Part shown: in pieces, positions 5,291 to 6,226 of the stretch
How the letters are laid out: every line of letters begins with the position of its first letter
How positions within the stretch are numbered: the stretch's first letter is position 1
Assembly: GCA_009783865.1 (NCBI GenBank)
Contig: WRCR01000250.1
Coordinates: 1-6,226 of the forward strand
DNA: 6,226 nt
Direction of reading: 5' to 3'
Source of the DNA: Planctomycetaceae bacterium
GTDB lineage: Bacteria; Planctomycetota; Planctomycetia; Pirellulales; Thermoguttaceae
Notes under the pieces: generated by a model
The model's database searches: none
What the model saw: the letters and a program-made list of their open reading frames with translations, nothing else
Told to the model about the DNA's origin: nothing
Translations under genes and position numbers: made by a program

Positions 5291-5319
5291 ATTTTAATTT
5301 ATGTTTTCGATGTAGTCAA
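5291..5319 (-). promoter_or_regulatory. Sigma70-type promoter of the glycerol operon
   Basis: On the minus strand TTGACT (5314-5319, five of six consensus bases) is followed after exactly 17 bp by TAAAAT (5291-5296, five of six). The spacer and flanks are AT-rich. Transcription would start near 5284 and run through the small reading frame into the GlpA-like gene. It lies only 22 bases beyond the stop codon of the partial upstream gene, and no intrinsic terminator is visible between them. This is the best promoter in the window by consensus. Confidence 0.65.
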
Positions 5320-5341
5320 CGGTTGTTGGGCTCTCTTAGCG

Positions 5342-6226
5342 TCAAATTTCCAAATCAAAACGAATTTCCTCTTCGCCGTTGACGACCAGCGGCTTGTCGA
5401 TGACCTTTTCGACTTTTTTACCGTCAATATATTGCTGTACTTTGAATCGGTATCGACCTTTCGGCAGCAGCATGTTAATTTCCCCCTGCTCGTTGAGGTT
5501 AGTATCGATAAAGAGTTGATTCATGTCGGTCATCTGGTCGACGGTATCATCATGAACATGAATATAGGTCTTTGAATAATCCATCTTCGCATCTTTGCTA
5601 ATAAGTTTTCCCGTTACCCTTGTCCCTTTTTCCAGCACAAAATCGAAGCGGGGCGCAGGCGTTGACCAGCCGTTTCCGACCGGAACATTCACACGCGCCG
5701 GAGCAACACCGCTCTTGGCATCAAGATGCGGATTGTAAATCGGCTGCACGGAAATCACTTCATGGGCATTCACGAAAAAAGCAAAATTGCCCGCATAATC
5801 AATGTCAGTTCCGCAACTGCTCCAACCACCTGCTAACCCATGAACACCCATTTGCATGCTCGACGGAACAGTTCCGTCAGCATTTTTAACAGAACCCTCT
5901 ATCAAAATACGTCGGGGAAGCGAAATCGCCAACTCGTTGTTGTTTGCCCGCAATCGCCATACCGCTCTGCCTTCGCCGAATTGCTTTGATTTGCTCTCTT
6001 TCATAAACCGGGGGTCATCGCCGAAAGCCATGAAGGGAATCATGTCGTAAACTTCCGTCGGGATAGTGTCAAACCGCACCATTCCATTGGCATCCGTCTT
6101 TTTGCCCAAGAGCCGTAACAGGTTCCACGCGTTCCAACTGCGGGTTTCTTTCGTGTATCGGTAATCCGTTGAGAAAGAGGTCGGGGCAACAAACGCACCT
6201 TCCACCGGATTGCCTTCGTGATTGAC
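5342..6226 (-). CDS. Carboxypeptidase-regulatory-like repeat protein, N-terminus outside window
   Basis: The last 294 residues of a longer protein; the frame is open to the right edge. A GTG at 6205 is only an internal valine, because the residues before it (NHEGNP) complete a typical repeat opening. At least three beta-sandwich-like units can be seen, each with a G-x-V opening and a later D-x-x-G-x-[F/V/I] turn: NPVEGAFV to TDANGMVRF (about 6-55), ILIEGSVKNADG to DYAGNFAFF (about 107-160), and TRVTGKLISKDA to NEQGEINMLLPKGRY (about 202-260). The C-terminus ends in a short strand, EEIRFDLEI. Such CarboxypepD_reg-like or DUF4198-like units are frequent in large exported or membrane-anchored planctomycete proteins, including some M56/BlaR1-type peptidases. 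The N-terminal module that would define the function is missing here. No link with the glycerol genes is evident. It is separated from them by the operon promoter. Confidence 0.8.
   Translation of the reverse strand, partial: VNHEGNPVEGAFVAPTSFSTDYRYTKETRSWNAWNLLRLLGKKTDANGMVRFDTIPTEVYDMIPFMAFGDDPRFMKESKSKQFGEGRAVWRLRANNNELAISLPRRILIEGSVKNADGTVPSSMQMGVHGLAGGWSSCGTDIDYAGNFAFFVNAHEVISVQPIYNPHLDAKSGVAPARVNVPVGNGWSTPAPRFDFVLEKGTRVTGKLISKDAKMDYSKTYIHVHDDTVDQMTDMNQLFIDTNLNEQGEINMLLPKGRYRFKVQQYIDGKKVEKVIDKPLVVNGEEEIRFDLEI

Noticed and set aside
5207..5575. A 122-codon plus-strand frame crossing the gap and the end of the repeat protein
   Set aside because: More than half is antisense to a well-supported coding region and it runs through the minus-strand promoter. 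The composition is odd (many Phe, Asp and Val) and resembles no family. A GGAG near its start is inside the frame, not before it.
6203..6205. GTG at 6205 as the start of the right-hand gene
   Set aside because: The frame stays open to the edge, and the residues before it complete a standard repeat opening (EGNPVEGA), so the gene continues beyond the window.
1..6226. Insertion sequences, CRISPR arrays, tRNA or rRNA genes
   Set aside because: No transposase-like frame, terminal inverted repeats with target duplications, regularly spaced repeats, tRNA cloverleaf or rRNA sequence was seen on either strand.

Overview
The window is a compact bacterial region in which every gene I can support lies on the minus strand, so it is transcribed from high to low coordinates. 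The organism is not identified by any rRNA or tRNA. The right-hand partial protein is built of carboxypeptidase-regulatory-like beta units, a style frequent in Planctomycetota and related PVC bacteria. Several genes also lack a Shine-Dalgarno site. A gut or sediment planctomycete-like bacterium is therefore my best guess, held at low confidence.

Right to left: (1) 6226-5342, the C-terminal 294 residues of a protein with about three beta-sandwich units, cut by the window edge. (2) 5341-5030, a 312-base gap holding a strong sigma70-type promoter (TTGACT, 17 bp, TAAAAT) and a 48-codon reading frame with one predicted membrane helix. (3) 5029-3566, a GlpA-type FAD glycerol-3-phosphate dehydrogenase with a C-terminal BFD-like [2Fe-2S] domain. 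(4) 3465-2763, a PIN-domain (VapC-like) gene followed by a 76-residue charged helical protein, probably a toxin-antitoxin pair in toxin-first order, with its own promoter. (5) 2766-1510, a GlpB-like NAD(P)/FAD oxidoreductase. (6) 1504-1148, a DUF1667 protein with an N-terminal CxxCxxxC motif. (7) 1147-1046, a 102-base gap with an extended -10 promoter. (8) 1045-1, glycerol kinase glpK, 348 residues present and its C-terminus outside the window.

The genes form a glycerol catabolic unit. GlpK phosphorylates glycerol, the GlpA-like flavoprotein oxidises glycerol-3-phosphate to dihydroxyacetone phosphate, and the second flavoprotein plus the DUF1667 iron-sulfur protein probably carry the electrons onward, as the GlpABC complex does by another route. 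The same set occurs together in Clostridia and Thermotogae (from general knowledge, not searched here).

The unusual point is that the PIN pair sits inside this metabolic set. The antitoxin-like gene overlaps the start of the next metabolic gene by ATGA, so the pair appears wired into the operon's translation rather than merely lying next to it. The PIN gene also has a perfect TATAAT only 6 bases before its ATG, which predicts a leaderless or nearly leaderless mRNA.
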